DNA from: Pseudobythopirellula maris
Lineage (GTDB): Bacteria; Planctomycetota; Planctomycetia; Pirellulales; Lacipirellulaceae
DNA length: 64,000 nucleotides
Assembly: GCF_007859945.1 (NCBI RefSeq)
Contig: NZ_SJPQ01000001.1
Coordinates: 992,001 to 1,056,000 of the forward strand
Direction of reading: 5' to 3'
Each line of letters begins with the position of its first letter. The stretch's first letter is position 1. The position numbers and the translations under genes are program-made. Positions 38,350 to 47,547 of this stretch are shown here, piece by piece. The notes below the pieces were generated by a model that did not search any database, was not told the DNA's origin, and saw only the letters and a list, made by a program, of their open reading frames with translations.

Positions 38350-39786
38350 ATGATTCTTAAGACGTGCGCCTATGTCTCTTCTGCACTGACGCTGTGTGTC
38401 GCGTGTGGAGCCCATGCGGCTTCGCCCGTGACGGTGCTTGATAGTTCATTCGAGAATGTCCTCGCCGCCGCGACCCCTGAGGTTGTGGACGGCCCTAGCC
38501 CCTGGCGATTCGCGTGGGGGGGTGGCTTTGCGAGCCTGTACGAGTCGCCCTCGCCGCTGTACCCCAACCAAGATGGCGATTATTTGGGGAATGTCTTTCT
38601 CACCGAAGAAGCCGGCTTCGCCGCTCTCTACCAAGACGTGGTGACCATCCAAGAAGGCACCTACAAGTTCACGCTCGGTGTGGGCCACGAGCCCGACGCC
38701 GAGCCGTCGGATCAGCCGTTCCGGATCAACTTCGAGGCGACCGGCAACGGCCCTACGACGCTTGTGCAAGAGAACACTTATCCGCTCAACGCCTTTGACA
38801 GCGACGGGCTGACCGACATCACGGCCGAGGTGACCTTCGCTCCTGGCCACCCGGAGATCGGACGTAAACTCCGTCCCGTGCTGTTGGCCTCGGGTCCCGA
38901 TGCGGGGACGAACCCCGAGGACCCTCGGGCTAGCTACATGATGGACAACGCACGTCTCGAGTTCACGCCCACCGGCGGTCCCGATGAGATGGTCCGCGTT
39001 GGTCAGCATTCGTTTGACCCGCTTGATTGGAATCTGGCCGCCGGCACGAACGCGAACGCCACGCAGTACCGGCCCGAAGAGCCGCTCTTCGCCAGCCAAG
39101 ACAGCGACCAGCTGGGAGCCTTGACCGTGCGCGGCGAAGGGGGCTGGGGGGCGGCGTTTTATCAAGACACCACCACGATCGAAGAGGGCGTTTACTCGCT
39201 GACCGTCGGTGTGGCCCACGACCCGGAATTCGAGCCGACTAGCGCGCCGTTCCAAATCAACTTTGAATCGGTGGCGGCCAACGGCGCCGTGACCCTCCTG
39301 GGAGAAAACGTCTTCCCTGTGGGCTCGGCCAGCAGCACCGACCTGACCGACCTGACGGCGATGCTATCCATCCCCTCAGGGCTGCCCAACGTCGGCGAGA
39401 CTCTGCGTCTCGTGCTGCTGACGACCGGCACCGACGCCGGCTCGAACACCGAATCGGACGACCCGCGTGCGATCTACCTGCTCGACAACGTGCGTCTAGA
39501 GTTCGAGGCGGCGACCGGCGGCGTGCTTGTCGGTGACTTCAACGACAACGGGGTGGTCGACGCCGCCGACTTTACCGTGTGGCGTGACAACCTCGGGGCC
39601 GGCGACGAATCGTCGATCAACAACGCCGGCGACGGTCTCGGCGGCGTGGACATGGCCGATTATGACCTGTGGGTGGCCAACTTCGGCGACACCGCCGAGG
39701 CGTTGGCGGTCTCGGCGCCGGAACCGGCGGCTCTCTCGCTGCTGCTGCTCTTCGGGGCCTCGTGGGCCCTGCGTCGTCGGCAATGA
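38350..39786 (+). CDS. PEP-CTERM protein with duplicated domain and dockerin-like tail
   Basis: The 478-residue exported protein starts with a signal peptide (ILKTCAYVSSALTLCVACGA). Two copies of a ~175-residue beta-rich domain follow, starting near VTVLDSSFENVLAA and VRVGQHSFDPLDWN; both contain a FYQD/LYQD strand, G-x-Y-x-x-T-x-GV-x-H-[DE]-P and DPRAxYxxDN. Next is a dockerin-like calcium segment (DFNDNGVVDAADFTVWRDNL; GVDMADYDLWVANFG), then the sorting signal APEPAALSLLLLFGASWALR with RRQ. GGGGGA precedes ATG 38350; ATG 38338 is possible. A paralogue lies at 59166. It is likely anchored or released by exosortase and may bind polysaccharide. Confidence 0.83.
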   Translation: MILKTCAYVSSALTLCVACGAHAASPVTVLDSSFENVLAAATPEVVDGPSPWRFAWGGGFASLYESPSPLYPNQDGDYLGNVFLTEEAGFAALYQDVVTIQEGTYKFTLGVGHEPDAEPSDQPFRINFEATGNGPTTLVQENTYPLNAFDSDGLTDITAEVTFAPGHPEIGRKLRPVLLASGPDAGTNPEDPRASYMMDNARLEFTPTGGPDEMVRVGQHSFDPLDWNLAAGTNANATQYRPEEPLFASQDSDQLGALTVRGEGGWGAAFYQDTTTIEEGVYSLTVGVAHDPEFEPTSAPFQINFESVAANGAVTLLGENVFPVGSASSTDLTDLTAMLSIPSGLPNVGETLRLVLLTTGTDAGSNTESDDPRAIYLLDNVRLEFEAATGGVLVGDFNDNGVVDAADFTVWRDNLGAGDESSINNAGDGLGGVDMADYDLWVANFGDTAEALAVSAPEPAALSLLLLFGASWALRRRQ

Positions 39787-40006
39787 AGCCAAGAGGCGCC
39801 CCAGCGACTAAATGCTCTGCAGTAAATAGCGGCCGGTCCGCCGCTCGGCGAAGGGCGTCGATATCGAGGGGCAGCCGCGGGCCGCTGCAACCTGGGGCAG
39901 GGTTGCAGCGGCCATGCCGCACCAACACACCAGCAGCAGGCCGCTATCCCCCACAGGGAAGAGGCCGCCGCGGAACGCGTGAACTCGCTTGAACGAAAGG
40001 GAAAAG

Positions 40007-41011
40007 ATGGTGTCAAGGAATCACATCTCCCGGCTGAGGGAAGAGGGCGAGCCTAACGGGCGTCGCCAGCGTGCTCGGCGAGGATTCACCCTGGTCGAAT
40101 TGCTGGTGGTGATCGCGATCATCGGCATCTTGGTCGCGTTGCTTCTGCCCGCGGTGCAGTCGGCTCGCGAGGCGGCTCGTCGCACGCAGTGCATGAGCAA
40201 CCTCAAGCAGATCAGCCTGGCTTTGCAGAACTTCCATTCCGCCAAGCAGCACTTCCCCCCGGGGTCGCACGCCGAGAACGAAGCCGAGCGGACCGCGGTG
40301 CACCAGTGGACGATCTACCTGATGCCGTACCTCGAGGAGTTCGCGATCGCCGACCGCTACGACTGGAGCGCCGGAGACCGCAGCTCCGGGTTCGCCGCGA
40401 TCAACGGTCCGTTATTCCGCACGACAATCCAGTCGTTCCTATGCCCCAGCGATCAGATCGGCTACGTCAAAGACTGGGGCTGGTCGCACTCAAACTACGT
40501 AGGCTGCTTCAGCGCCGACGGGTCGTGGGTCGAGCCCGAAGGATGGACGGCCGACAACAACATCAACCACGCTTTCTACAACCCCTCGGTCGATTCGGGC
40601 CGGCGGGCCATCTTCAACCTCAACCGGACCCGTGCGATGAAGCACGTGGTCGACGGCACTTCGCACACGTTCGCCTTCTCTGAGGTGATTCACGGGGCCG
40701 ACGGGCAACTCGATTTCCGCGGCACGTGGTGCGTCGATCACGGCGTGGCCTACACGCACCGTCTGGGGCCCAACTCGACCCTGGATGATAAAGACGCCTA
40801 CGCCTGCCCCTACCCGCCTCGGCCCGGTGTTCCGTGCTCCAAGTCACCGAGCTTCGGCACCGCCTACTGGGCCGCCCGCAGTTTGCACGTCGGCGGCGTG
40901 AACGGGGCTCGCGTCGACGGCTCGGTGCAGTTCGTTCCTGACAGCGTCGACTCGGAAGTTTGGATCGCGTTGGGGAGCATCAACGGCGGAGAGGCGGACG
41001 CCAACCTATGA
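40007..41011 (+). CDS. DUF1559 prepilin-like protein
   Basis: The 334-residue protein has a type IV prepilin leader: a basic stretch to G26, then FTLVELLVVIAIIGILVALL with the conserved Glu at +5 (E31), so cleavage by prepilin peptidase is expected after G26. The DUF1559 (SBP_bac_10-like) body includes REAARRTQCMSNLKQISLAL and the C-terminal FVPDSVDSEVWIALGSINGG. AAAGGGAAAAG precedes ATG 40007. Planctomycetes carry dozens of these, commonly beside polysaccharide-degradation genes as here. The stop overlaps the next gene (ATGA). Confidence 0.93.
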   Translation: MVSRNHISRLREEGEPNGRRQRARRGFTLVELLVVIAIIGILVALLLPAVQSAREAARRTQCMSNLKQISLALQNFHSAKQHFPPGSHAENEAERTAVHQWTIYLMPYLEEFAIADRYDWSAGDRSSGFAAINGPLFRTTIQSFLCPSDQIGYVKDWGWSHSNYVGCFSADGSWVEPEGWTADNNINHAFYNPSVDSGRRAIFNLNRTRAMKHVVDGTSHTFAFSEVIHGADGQLDFRGTWCVDHGVAYTHRLGPNSTLDDKDAYACPYPPRPGVPCSKSPSFGTAYWAARSLHVGGVNGARVDGSVQFVPDSVDSEVWIALGSINGGEADANL

Positions 41012-41460
41012 ACAACCGCAGCCGATTCTCACCCGTCGCCGGCCGTCTTGCCTGTGTAGCGATGCTGTTCCTCGCGGGCTGCAGCAGTTCCCCCCAACGG
41101 GAGATCCGCGGCCAGGTCAGCCTCGATGGCCAGCCCCTCGAATCGGGCGAGATCCTATTCAAGCCGACCGCCGGGAGCGTCGGCCCCACCGCGGGCTCTT
41201 CGATCACGGACGGCGAGTACTCGATCCCGGCGGTCGCCCAGGGCGTTATCGCGGGCAACCAATACCAGGTATCGATCACCTCGATGGCGGGCAGCGGCCG
41301 CATGGCCCCCGATCCCAATGAACCGACGGGGCAACGCGAGTTGCTCGAGAACATCGTCCCCGAGCGCTACAACACCGACACCGAGCTGACGATCACCGTC
41401 TCGGCCGACAAGAGCGAGAATGTATTCGACTTCCCGCTGGAAAGCACACCCGAGCTGTAG
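41008..41460 (+). CDS. Lipoprotein with transthyretin-like fold, DUF1559 partner
   Basis: The 150-residue protein has a lipoprotein signal with lipobox LAGC, then a single beta-sandwich domain (IRGQVSLDGQPLESGEILFK; YQVSITSM; LTITVSADKSENVFDFPL) of the carboxypeptidase-regulatory/transthyretin type. It is coupled to the DUF1559 gene by an ATGA overlap, a very frequent planctomycetal pairing. It probably sits in a membrane facing the periplasm and assists the prepilin-like protein; the mechanism is unknown. Confidence 0.82.
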   Translation: MNNRSRFSPVAGRLACVAMLFLAGCSSSPQREIRGQVSLDGQPLESGEILFKPTAGSVGPTAGSSITDGEYSIPAVAQGVIAGNQYQVSITSMAGSGRMAPDPNEPTGQRELLENIVPERYNTDTELTITVSADKSENVFDFPLESTPEL

Positions 41461-41500
41461 CGGCCAGATCTGCTGCCAACGGCTCCGACCACGGACCTCA

Positions 41501-43798
41501 ATGAACGACGGTATGAAACGCAATCGAACCAGTAGCTCGACCGCCGGGCCAGACGCCGCTCGCGGCCGCCAGATCGTAGGCTTCTTGCGAAGCACACGAT
41601 TCACACTCCTTGCCGCGCTGAGCGTTTGTGGAAGCCTCAGCGTTAGTGGGAACGCCACGGCGAGCGACTGGGCGGCCGAGCCGGCCATGCTCCCCTGCCC
41701 GACCGCTCGTATGGAGCTCAGCGGGACGGTCAACGACTACACACAAGCGGTCGTCGAGAACTGGCTGCTGCGGGCGCCACGCGACAATCCGGCCATGCTC
41801 GAGATGTTCGCCGACCGCGATGAGCGGCCACACCGTGAGCTCTTGCCCTGGTCGGGTGAATTCGCCGGCAAGTACCTCACCTGCCTGGTGCAGGTGCTGC
41901 GGCTCTCGGGCGATCCGCGACTCGAAGAGCTCGGCGAGGATTTCGTCGGGAAACTCGTCGCGTTGCAAGCCGACGACGGCTATCTCGGTCCTTTCCCCAA
42001 GGAAAGCCGGCTGACAGGAAAGAAGCCGAACGGCAAACGCACCTGGGACGCCTGGGGGCACTACCACGTGATGCTGGGCCTGTTGCTGTGGCACGACCAG
42101 ACCGGCGACGACGCCGCGTTGGAGTGCGCCAGCCGCATCGGTGACCTGTTCTGCGACAAGTTCCTTGGCACGGACAAGCAAGTCTCCTCGATGGGGAGCG
42201 CGGAGATGAACCAGGCTGTGGTTCACTCGCTAGCGTTACTCTACAACCGCACCGGCGAGCAGAAGTATCTCGACCTGGCCAACGACATTGTCCTCGATTT
42301 CGCCGCTCCGAACGCCGGCAACTACCTGCAGGCGGGGCTCGAGGGGCTGGAGTTCTTCGAGATCCCTAAGCCGCGTTGGGAGAGCTTGCACTCGCTCATG
42401 GGCTTGGCCGAGCTCTACTGGAACACCGGCAAGCGAGACTACCGCGACGTGTTCGAGCACTACTGGTGGAGCATCGTCGAGCTCGACCGCCACAACAACG
42501 GCGGGTTCTCCTCGGGAGAACAAGCGCACGGCGACCCCTACCACCAAGGCCCGATCGAGACCTGCTGCACCGTCGCCTGGATGGCGATGAGTGTCGAGAT
42601 GCTCAAGATGACCGGCGACTCGCGGGTGGCCGATGAGCTGGAGCTGTCGACCCTCAACCAAGCGGTCGGCACGTACTCTCCCGACGGCATGTGGAGCACC
42701 TACAACACGCCGATGGACGGCCGCCGGGTGCCGAGCACGGTCGACATCGCCTTCCAGATCCGACCCGGCAGCGAAGAGCTCAACTGCTGCAGCGTCAACG
42801 CGGCGCGCATGTTCGGCATGATCTCAGACTGGGCCGTCATGCGGGAGGACGACGGCCTCGTGCTCAACTGGTACGGGCCGAGCGAGTTTGAGGAACAACT
42901 GGGCGACGCCAAGGTGAGCCTGCGTCAAGAGACCGACTACCCGCGCGACGGGGCGGTCAAGCTGCACGTCGACCCGGACGAGCCGACGGAATTCACGCTG
43001 AAGCTGCGCATCCCTCACTGGTCAAAGAACACCAAGGTCGCCGTGAACGGCGACCCCGTCGAGGCGTCCCCCGGTTCCTACTTGGCGATCGACCGCCGGT
43101 GGCGGGCGGGCGACGTGGTCACGCTCGAGATCGACGAATCGATCCGCTGCTGGGTTGGCGAGAACGAGTGCGAGGGCAAGGCCGCCTTGTACCGCGGCCC
43201 GTTGCTGATGGCTTACCGCGAGCCCTCCGCGGCCAAGGTCAACTACGGCGAAGCCTGGAACGCGTACGGCCACTTCCGTGCCGCGAGCGAAGCCTCGGCC
43301 AAGGTCGAGTGCGTGTTCTACGGCGACTCGCTCGAGTGGCGTGGCTTCTACATGGACGACGCCGGCAAGGCGCGCATCACGATCGACGGCGAGGCAGTCG
43401 AGGTGGTCGACCAGTACGGACCCAAGCGGAACAAGCCGTTCGTCCGCAAGTTCAACGGACTCGGAGCTGGCAAGCACGTCGCCACGATCGAGGTGCTGGC
43501 CGAGCATCACGCCAAGTCGAAGGGCGTGTGGGTGAACATTCAAGACCTGAAGACCTCGGCCGACATCCCCACGCTGGGCCCCGAAACCATTCGGCAACCG
43601 AGCAGCATCATAGCCGTCGCCGATGGCTTCCTGGAGTGCAGCCTTCCCGGCGAAGGCCGTGCCCCTGTCAAGTTGCGTGATTTCGCGACCGTCGGCTTAG
43701 GCGGCGCGACCTATTCCTCGTGGCTGCCCGCCGAGGGAATCCCCGCGACACCCTTCAGTCGCGACAACCCCTCACGCACCTCGGTGGTCTCGCCGTGA
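41501..43798 (+). CDS. GH127-family beta-L-arabinofuranosidase-like glycoside hydrolase
   Basis: The 765-residue exported protein has an N-terminal hydrophobic segment (STRFTLLAALSVCGSLSVSG) and an (alpha/alpha)6 barrel. The GH127 active-site motifs are visible: IETCCTVAWM with the Glu and Cys, and ELNCCSVNAARMFG with the nucleophile Cys pair that binds zinc. Beta-sandwich domains follow, including FTLKLRIPHWSKNTKVAVNG, typical of the family. The last ~170 residues add a galactose-binding-like extension. Family members release L-arabinofuranose or related sugars. ATG 41501 is chosen. It starts the catabolic part of the cluster, 41 bases after the lipoprotein. Confidence 0.85.
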   Translation: MNDGMKRNRTSSSTAGPDAARGRQIVGFLRSTRFTLLAALSVCGSLSVSGNATASDWAAEPAMLPCPTARMELSGTVNDYTQAVVENWLLRAPRDNPAMLEMFADRDERPHRELLPWSGEFAGKYLTCLVQVLRLSGDPRLEELGEDFVGKLVALQADDGYLGPFPKESRLTGKKPNGKRTWDAWGHYHVMLGLLLWHDQTGDDAALECASRIGDLFCDKFLGTDKQVSSMGSAEMNQAVVHSLALLYNRTGEQKYLDLANDIVLDFAAPNAGNYLQAGLEGLEFFEIPKPRWESLHSLMGLAELYWNTGKRDYRDVFEHYWWSIVELDRHNNGGFSSGEQAHGDPYHQGPIETCCTVAWMAMSVEMLKMTGDSRVADELELSTLNQAVGTYSPDGMWSTYNTPMDGRRVPSTVDIAFQIRPGSEELNCCSVNAARMFGMISDWAVMREDDGLVLNWYGPSEFEEQLGDAKVSLRQETDYPRDGAVKLHVDPDEPTEFTLKLRIPHWSKNTKVAVNGDPVEASPGSYLAIDRRWRAGDVVTLEIDESIRCWVGENECEGKAALYRGPLLMAYREPSAAKVNYGEAWNAYGHFRAASEASAKVECVFYGDSLEWRGFYMDDAGKARITIDGEAVEVVDQYGPKRNKPFVRKFNGLGAGKHVATIEVLAEHHAKSKGVWVNIQDLKTSADIPTLGPETIRQPSSIIAVADGFLECSLPGEGRAPVKLRDFATVGLGGATYSSWLPAEGIPATPFSRDNPSRTSVVSP

Positions 43799-43944
43799 GA
43801 CCGTTGACTCCTAAGGGCAGCATTGAACACACCAACGGCACGGGTCGCTCGAGCGAGCGGCTCACGCCGCTAGGCGGGCCCAGCACGCCCGCCGCCGGCG
43901 AACGATCTCTTCAAGCAGGCGACTCATCACACAGGCGAGACGAT

Positions 43945-45381
43945 ATGGAACAAGCGGCCGAGGCCACCACGAGCGACGGCGATTACCAGAGGGAACCGGT
44001 TCCCGAAGGGTCTCGGCTTGGGTTCAAGAACTTTGTCGGCATGTACGCCGGTGAGCACACCGCCGGCACGGAGCTGATGATCGGGCCGCTGTTCGTAGCG
44101 GCCGGGGTTAGCGCGACCGACATGCTGCTCGGCTTGCTGGTTGGCAACTTGCTGGCGGTCCTCTCTTGGGTGCTGTTCACGGCGCCGATCGCCACCCGCG
44201 CCCGCCTGACGCTCTATTACCAGCTCGAACGCATCTGCGGCCGCAAGCTGGTGGTGGTCTACAACTTCGTCAACGGCGTGATGTTCTGCTTGCTGGCCGC
44301 CTCGATGATCACCGTGGCCGCCACGGCGGTCGGCGTCGGCTTCGACATCTCGATGCCGCAGCTGGACGACGTCTACCCGAACAGCCTCGGCTGGGTCGTG
44401 TCGGTCGCCTGCATCGGGGCGCTGATCTCGATCGTCGCCGCCTACGGTTACGAGACCGTTTCGCGGTTCGCGAACATCGCGGCGCCGTGGCTGGTGCTGA
44501 TCTTCCTCGCCTTTGGGTTGATCGCCCTCAGGCAGTTCATCACCGCCACGGGCAAGGACATCGACTCCCTGGCCGACCTCTGGCGTATGGCGAACACCGA
44601 CATTTGGAAGGGTGGCGAGCCGCTCGAAGGCAAGACCAAGTTCACCTTCTGGCACGTGATGTTCTTCGCCTGGTTCTGCAACATCGCCATGCACATGGGC
44701 ATGTCGGACCTCACGGTTTTCCGCTTCGCACGCAAATCGTGGTACGGCTTCGCGACCGCCTCGGGCATGTACCTGGGACACTTCTTGGCTTGGATCGCGG
44801 CGTCGCTGCTTTACTCACTCCAGTTGTACGAAACGCCAGGCAACACCGAGGTGCTCCCCGGGCCGATGGCTTACAAGGTGCTCGGCGCCGCGGGGGTGAT
44901 CTGTGTGGTGCTCGCCGGTTGGACGACGGCTAACCCAACGATCTACCGCGCCGGACTCGCGTTCCAATCGATCGTGCCGAGCGCATCGCGTTTCGCCGTC
45001 ACCCTGTTTGCCGGCGCCTTGGCCACCGTGGCCGGCATGTTCCCGGCCATCGCCATGCAGTTCCTCGAGTTCATCGCCCTGTACGGGCTGGTGCTGATGC
45101 CGGTAGGGGCGGTGATCTTTGTCGACTTCTGGCTCAGCAAGAGGCTCGGCTTCCAAGACAATTACGCCGAACGCACGGGCAAGGGGTTCAACCCCGCCGC
45201 CGCGGCCGCGTGGGTTCTCACCCTAACCATCTGCATCGCCAGCGTTGTCTGGGGCGGGGTGCAAATTTACTTCGTCAGCTTGCCCGGATGGCTGATGGCG
45301 GCGGTGCTATACATCGTCGTCAGTCGTTTGATCCAGAGAAGACCCTTGGAGAGCCCCGTCGCGGAGGCCCGAACGCTATGA
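43945..45381 (+). CDS. NCS1-family (nucleobase-cation symport-1-like) permease
   Basis: The 478-residue protein has about 12 transmembrane helices. NCS1-like features include the N-terminal [40 protein letters not shown], and [17 protein letters not shown]. Known members import nucleobases, allantoin, hydantoins or thiamine, so placement between a GH127 hydrolase and polyol enzymes is surprising; a sugar, polyol or nucleoside substrate must be considered. ATG 43945 begins the natural polar N-terminus; the open frame from 43795 is unsupported. Its stop overlaps the next gene by 4 bases. Confidence 0.78.
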   Translation: MEQAAEATTSDGDYQREPVPEGSRLGFKNFVGMYAGEHTAGTELMIGPLFVAAGVSATDMLLGLLVGNLLAVLSWVLFTAPIATRARLTLYYQLERICGRKLVVVYNFVNGVMFCLLAASMITVAATAVGVGFDISMPQLDDVYPNSLGWVVSVACIGALISIVAAYGYETVSRFANIAAPWLVLIFLAFGLIALRQFITATGKDIDSLADLWRMANTDIWKGGEPLEGKTKFTFWHVMFFAWFCNIAMHMGMSDLTVFRFARKSWYGFATASGMYLGHFLAWIAASLLYSLQLYETPGNTEVLPGPMAYKVLGAAGVICVVLAGWTTANPTIYRAGLAFQSIVPSASRFAVTLFAGALATVAGMFPAIAMQFLEFIALYGLVLMPVGAVIFVDFWLSKRLGFQDNYAERTGKGFNPAAAAAWVLTLTICIASVVWGGVQIYFVSLPGWLMAAVLYIVVSRLIQRRPLESPVAEARTL

Positions 45382-45578
45382 CAGCTTTGCTCAAAACGTT
45401 GTCGCTGCTCGCGCTCGTGGGCGTGCTGGCGCCATCGGTGCTGTTCGTCGTCGACGCGATCGAACTGGAACGCGTCAAGACGCTCACCCTCGTGGCCACG
45501 GTGGCTTGGTTCGTCATCACGCCGATTTGGATGGGGCGCCACACCGTGACACAACTCGAACCCCAGGGGCAACCATGA
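45378..45578 (+). CDS. Small two-helix membrane protein, permease partner
   Basis: The 66-residue protein has two hydrophobic helices ([37 protein letters not shown]) and a short polar tail. It is joined by ATGA overlaps to the permease upstream and the dehydrogenase downstream, which makes it almost certainly a real gene and probably an accessory subunit of the permease. No family name is known to me. Confidence 0.72.
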   Translation: MTALLKTLSLLALVGVLAPSVLFVVDAIELERVKTLTLVATVAWFVITPIWMGRHTVTQLEPQGQP

Positions 45579-46642
45579 ATGTAGCCACCATGAAAACCGG
45601 CGCGCTCACCCAGGCGCTCGTGCTCGAGAGGGCGGGCGAACTGAGCCTGCGACCGATCGAGATCGAAGAGTCCATGGGGCCCAACGACGTGCGAATCGAC
45701 ATCCACACCGTGGGGGTGTGCGGCTCGGACGTGCACTATTACCAACACGGCAGCATCGGCCCGTTCGTGGTCAACGAGCCGATGATCCTCGGGCACGAGG
45801 CGTCGGGCACGATCAGCGAGTTAGGCTCCAGCGTGCGGGGGCTTCGCGTTGGCGACCGAGTCTGCATGGAGCCCGGAGTGCCGGACGCCGAGAGCCGCGC
45901 CGCGCGGCTCGGCATGTACAACCTCGACCCCGACGTCAGGTTCTGGGCCACGCCGCCGGTGCACGGCTGTTTGCGTCCGTCGGTGGTCCACCCGGCCGCC
46001 TACACGTTCAAGGTCCCCGACAACGTGAGCTTCGCCGAGGCGGCGATGATCGAGCCGCTCGCCGTGGGGCTGCACGCCGCGAACAAGGCGAACGTGCGGG
46101 CCGGCGACCTAGCCGTCGTGCTCGGCGCGGGGCCGATCGGCATGGTGACCGCGCTGTCGGCGCTCGCCGCCGGCGCCAGCCGTGTGGTCATCTCCGACGT
46201 GCAACAGACGAAGCTCGACCTCGCCGCGACGCTCGGCGCCATCACCCCGGTGAACGTGGCCGAGGCGTCGCTCGAGCAAGAGATCGGCCGCCTCACCGAT
46301 GGCTGGGGGGCCGACGTGGTCTTCGAGGCGAGCGGCAACGAACGCGCCGCCGCGGGCGTGTTCGACTGCCTGCGGCCGGGCGGCTGCGTGGTTTACATCG
46401 GCATGCCCTCGGGGCCCATCCCCTACGACGTGCTGGCGGCTTCGGTGAAGGAGGCTCGCGTGGAGCACGTGTTCCGCTACGCGAACGTTTACCCCCAGGC
46501 GATCTCGCTGATGGCCAACGGCAAGATCGATGTCAAACCACTGATCACCGACACCTACACGTTCGCCGAGAGCGTGGAGGCCTTCGACTTCGCCGCGGCG
46601 ATGCCGGCGGGGAGCGTCAAGGTGCAGATCGCTTTGGGCTAA
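45575..46642 (+). CDS. Sorbitol/xylitol/L-arabinitol dehydrogenase-type MDR enzyme
   Basis: The 355-residue NAD-dependent enzyme has the polyol-dehydrogenase pattern: [31 protein letters not shown] with catalytic-zinc ligands, [40 protein letters not shown], and the cofactor loop [20 protein letters not shown]. The four structural-zinc cysteines found in many relatives are absent ([15 protein letters not shown]). Such enzymes oxidise xylitol to D-xylulose, L-arabinitol to L-xylulose or sorbitol to fructose; the exact polyol cannot be read from the sequence. It starts at ATG 45575 overlapping the small membrane protein; ATG 45590 is an alternative. Confidence 0.85.
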   Translation: MNVATMKTGALTQALVLERAGELSLRPIEIEESMGPNDVRIDIHTVGVCGSDVHYYQHGSIGPFVVNEPMILGHEASGTISELGSSVRGLRVGDRVCMEPGVPDAESRAARLGMYNLDPDVRFWATPPVHGCLRPSVVHPAAYTFKVPDNVSFAEAAMIEPLAVGLHAANKANVRAGDLAVVLGAGPIGMVTALSALAAGASRVVISDVQQTKLDLAATLGAITPVNVAEASLEQEIGRLTDGWGADVVFEASGNERAAAGVFDCLRPGGCVVYIGMPSGPIPYDVLAASVKEARVEHVFRYANVYPQAISLMANGKIDVKPLITDTYTFAESVEAFDFAAAMPAGSVKVQIALG

Positions 46643-46788
46643 CGCTTTGCGTCGCATCGGCCATGCGTCGCACGCAAACATTTCTGAGGGACAGGCAACA
46701 GGCGGGATGAATTATGAGTATTGATATATCGGGGCCCCTGCGGTTCCACAGCGGCGTTCGAGTGGGGACCAATGCAAAAAGCGAAGGC

Positions 46789-47520
46789 ATGCGGATCGAC
46801 CTCACCGGCAAGCAGGCCATGGTAACCGGCGCCGGCAAAGGCATCGGCCGCACGATCGCCACTCTGCTGACCGAATGCGGGGCGGAGGTCGTCGCGTTGA
46901 GTCGCACCCGTGAGGACCTCGATTCGCTCTCCAGCGAGATCGGCTGCCGCACGCTCGTGACCGACCTTGAAGACCCCGAGGCCGCGGCCGAGGCGGCCCG
47001 GCAAGCGGGAGACGTCGACCTGCTGATCAACAACGCCGGCATATCGATCCCGCAGCCGTTCCTCAACACCTCGGTCGAGTCGCTCGACCGCACGATGTCG
47101 GTCAACCTGCGTTCGGTGCTGGTTGTCAGTCAGATCGTCGCCAGGGGCATGATCGAACGGGGCGTGGGAGGTTCGATCGTCAACATCTCGAGCCAGGCGT
47201 CGCTCGTGGCGCTAGCCGATCACGCCTCTTACTGCGCTTCGAAGGGCGCCCTCGATCAATTGACCCGCGTGATGGCCCTCGAACTCGGGCCACACGGCAT
47301 CCGTGTCAATTCGGTCAACCCGACGGTCACGCTCACGCCGATGGGCGAGATGGCGTGGGCCGAGCCGAGCAAACGCGACGCGATGCTCGCCAAGATCCCC
47401 TTGGGTCGCTTCGCCAAGCCGAACGAGATCGCTCAGGCTGTCGCTTTCTTGCTCAGTGATCACAGCGGGATGATCAACGGAGTCACACTGCCGATCGACG
47501 GCGGCTACCTCATTGCTTGA
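46789..47520 (+). CDS. DCXR-type L-xylulose/dicarbonyl reductase (SDR)
   Basis: The 243-residue short-chain dehydrogenase has TGAGKGIGR (cofactor loop), NNAG, VNISSQASL (Ser), YCASK (Tyr and Lys). The C-terminal pattern is VNSVNPTVTLTPMGEMAW ... KIPLGRFAKPNEIAQAV, and its close match to animal dicarbonyl/L-xylulose reductase, from memory, is striking, including VSQIVARGMIERGV and MALELGPHGIRVNSVNPT. That enzyme interconverts L-xylulose and xylitol with NADPH. ATG 46789 gives the usual ~244-residue length; ATG 46714 would add 25 residues of no homology. It follows the polyol dehydrogenase, suggesting a linked pair. Confidence 0.83.
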   Translation: MRIDLTGKQAMVTGAGKGIGRTIATLLTECGAEVVALSRTREDLDSLSSEIGCRTLVTDLEDPEAAAEAARQAGDVDLLINNAGISIPQPFLNTSVESLDRTMSVNLRSVLVVSQIVARGMIERGVGGSIVNISSQASLVALADHASYCASKGALDQLTRVMALELGPHGIRVNSVNPTVTLTPMGEMAWAEPSKRDAMLAKIPLGRFAKPNEIAQAVAFLLSDHSGMINGVTLPIDGGYLIA

Positions 47521-47547
47521 TCCCCCTTGAAGAGGATTGGCGCCAAT

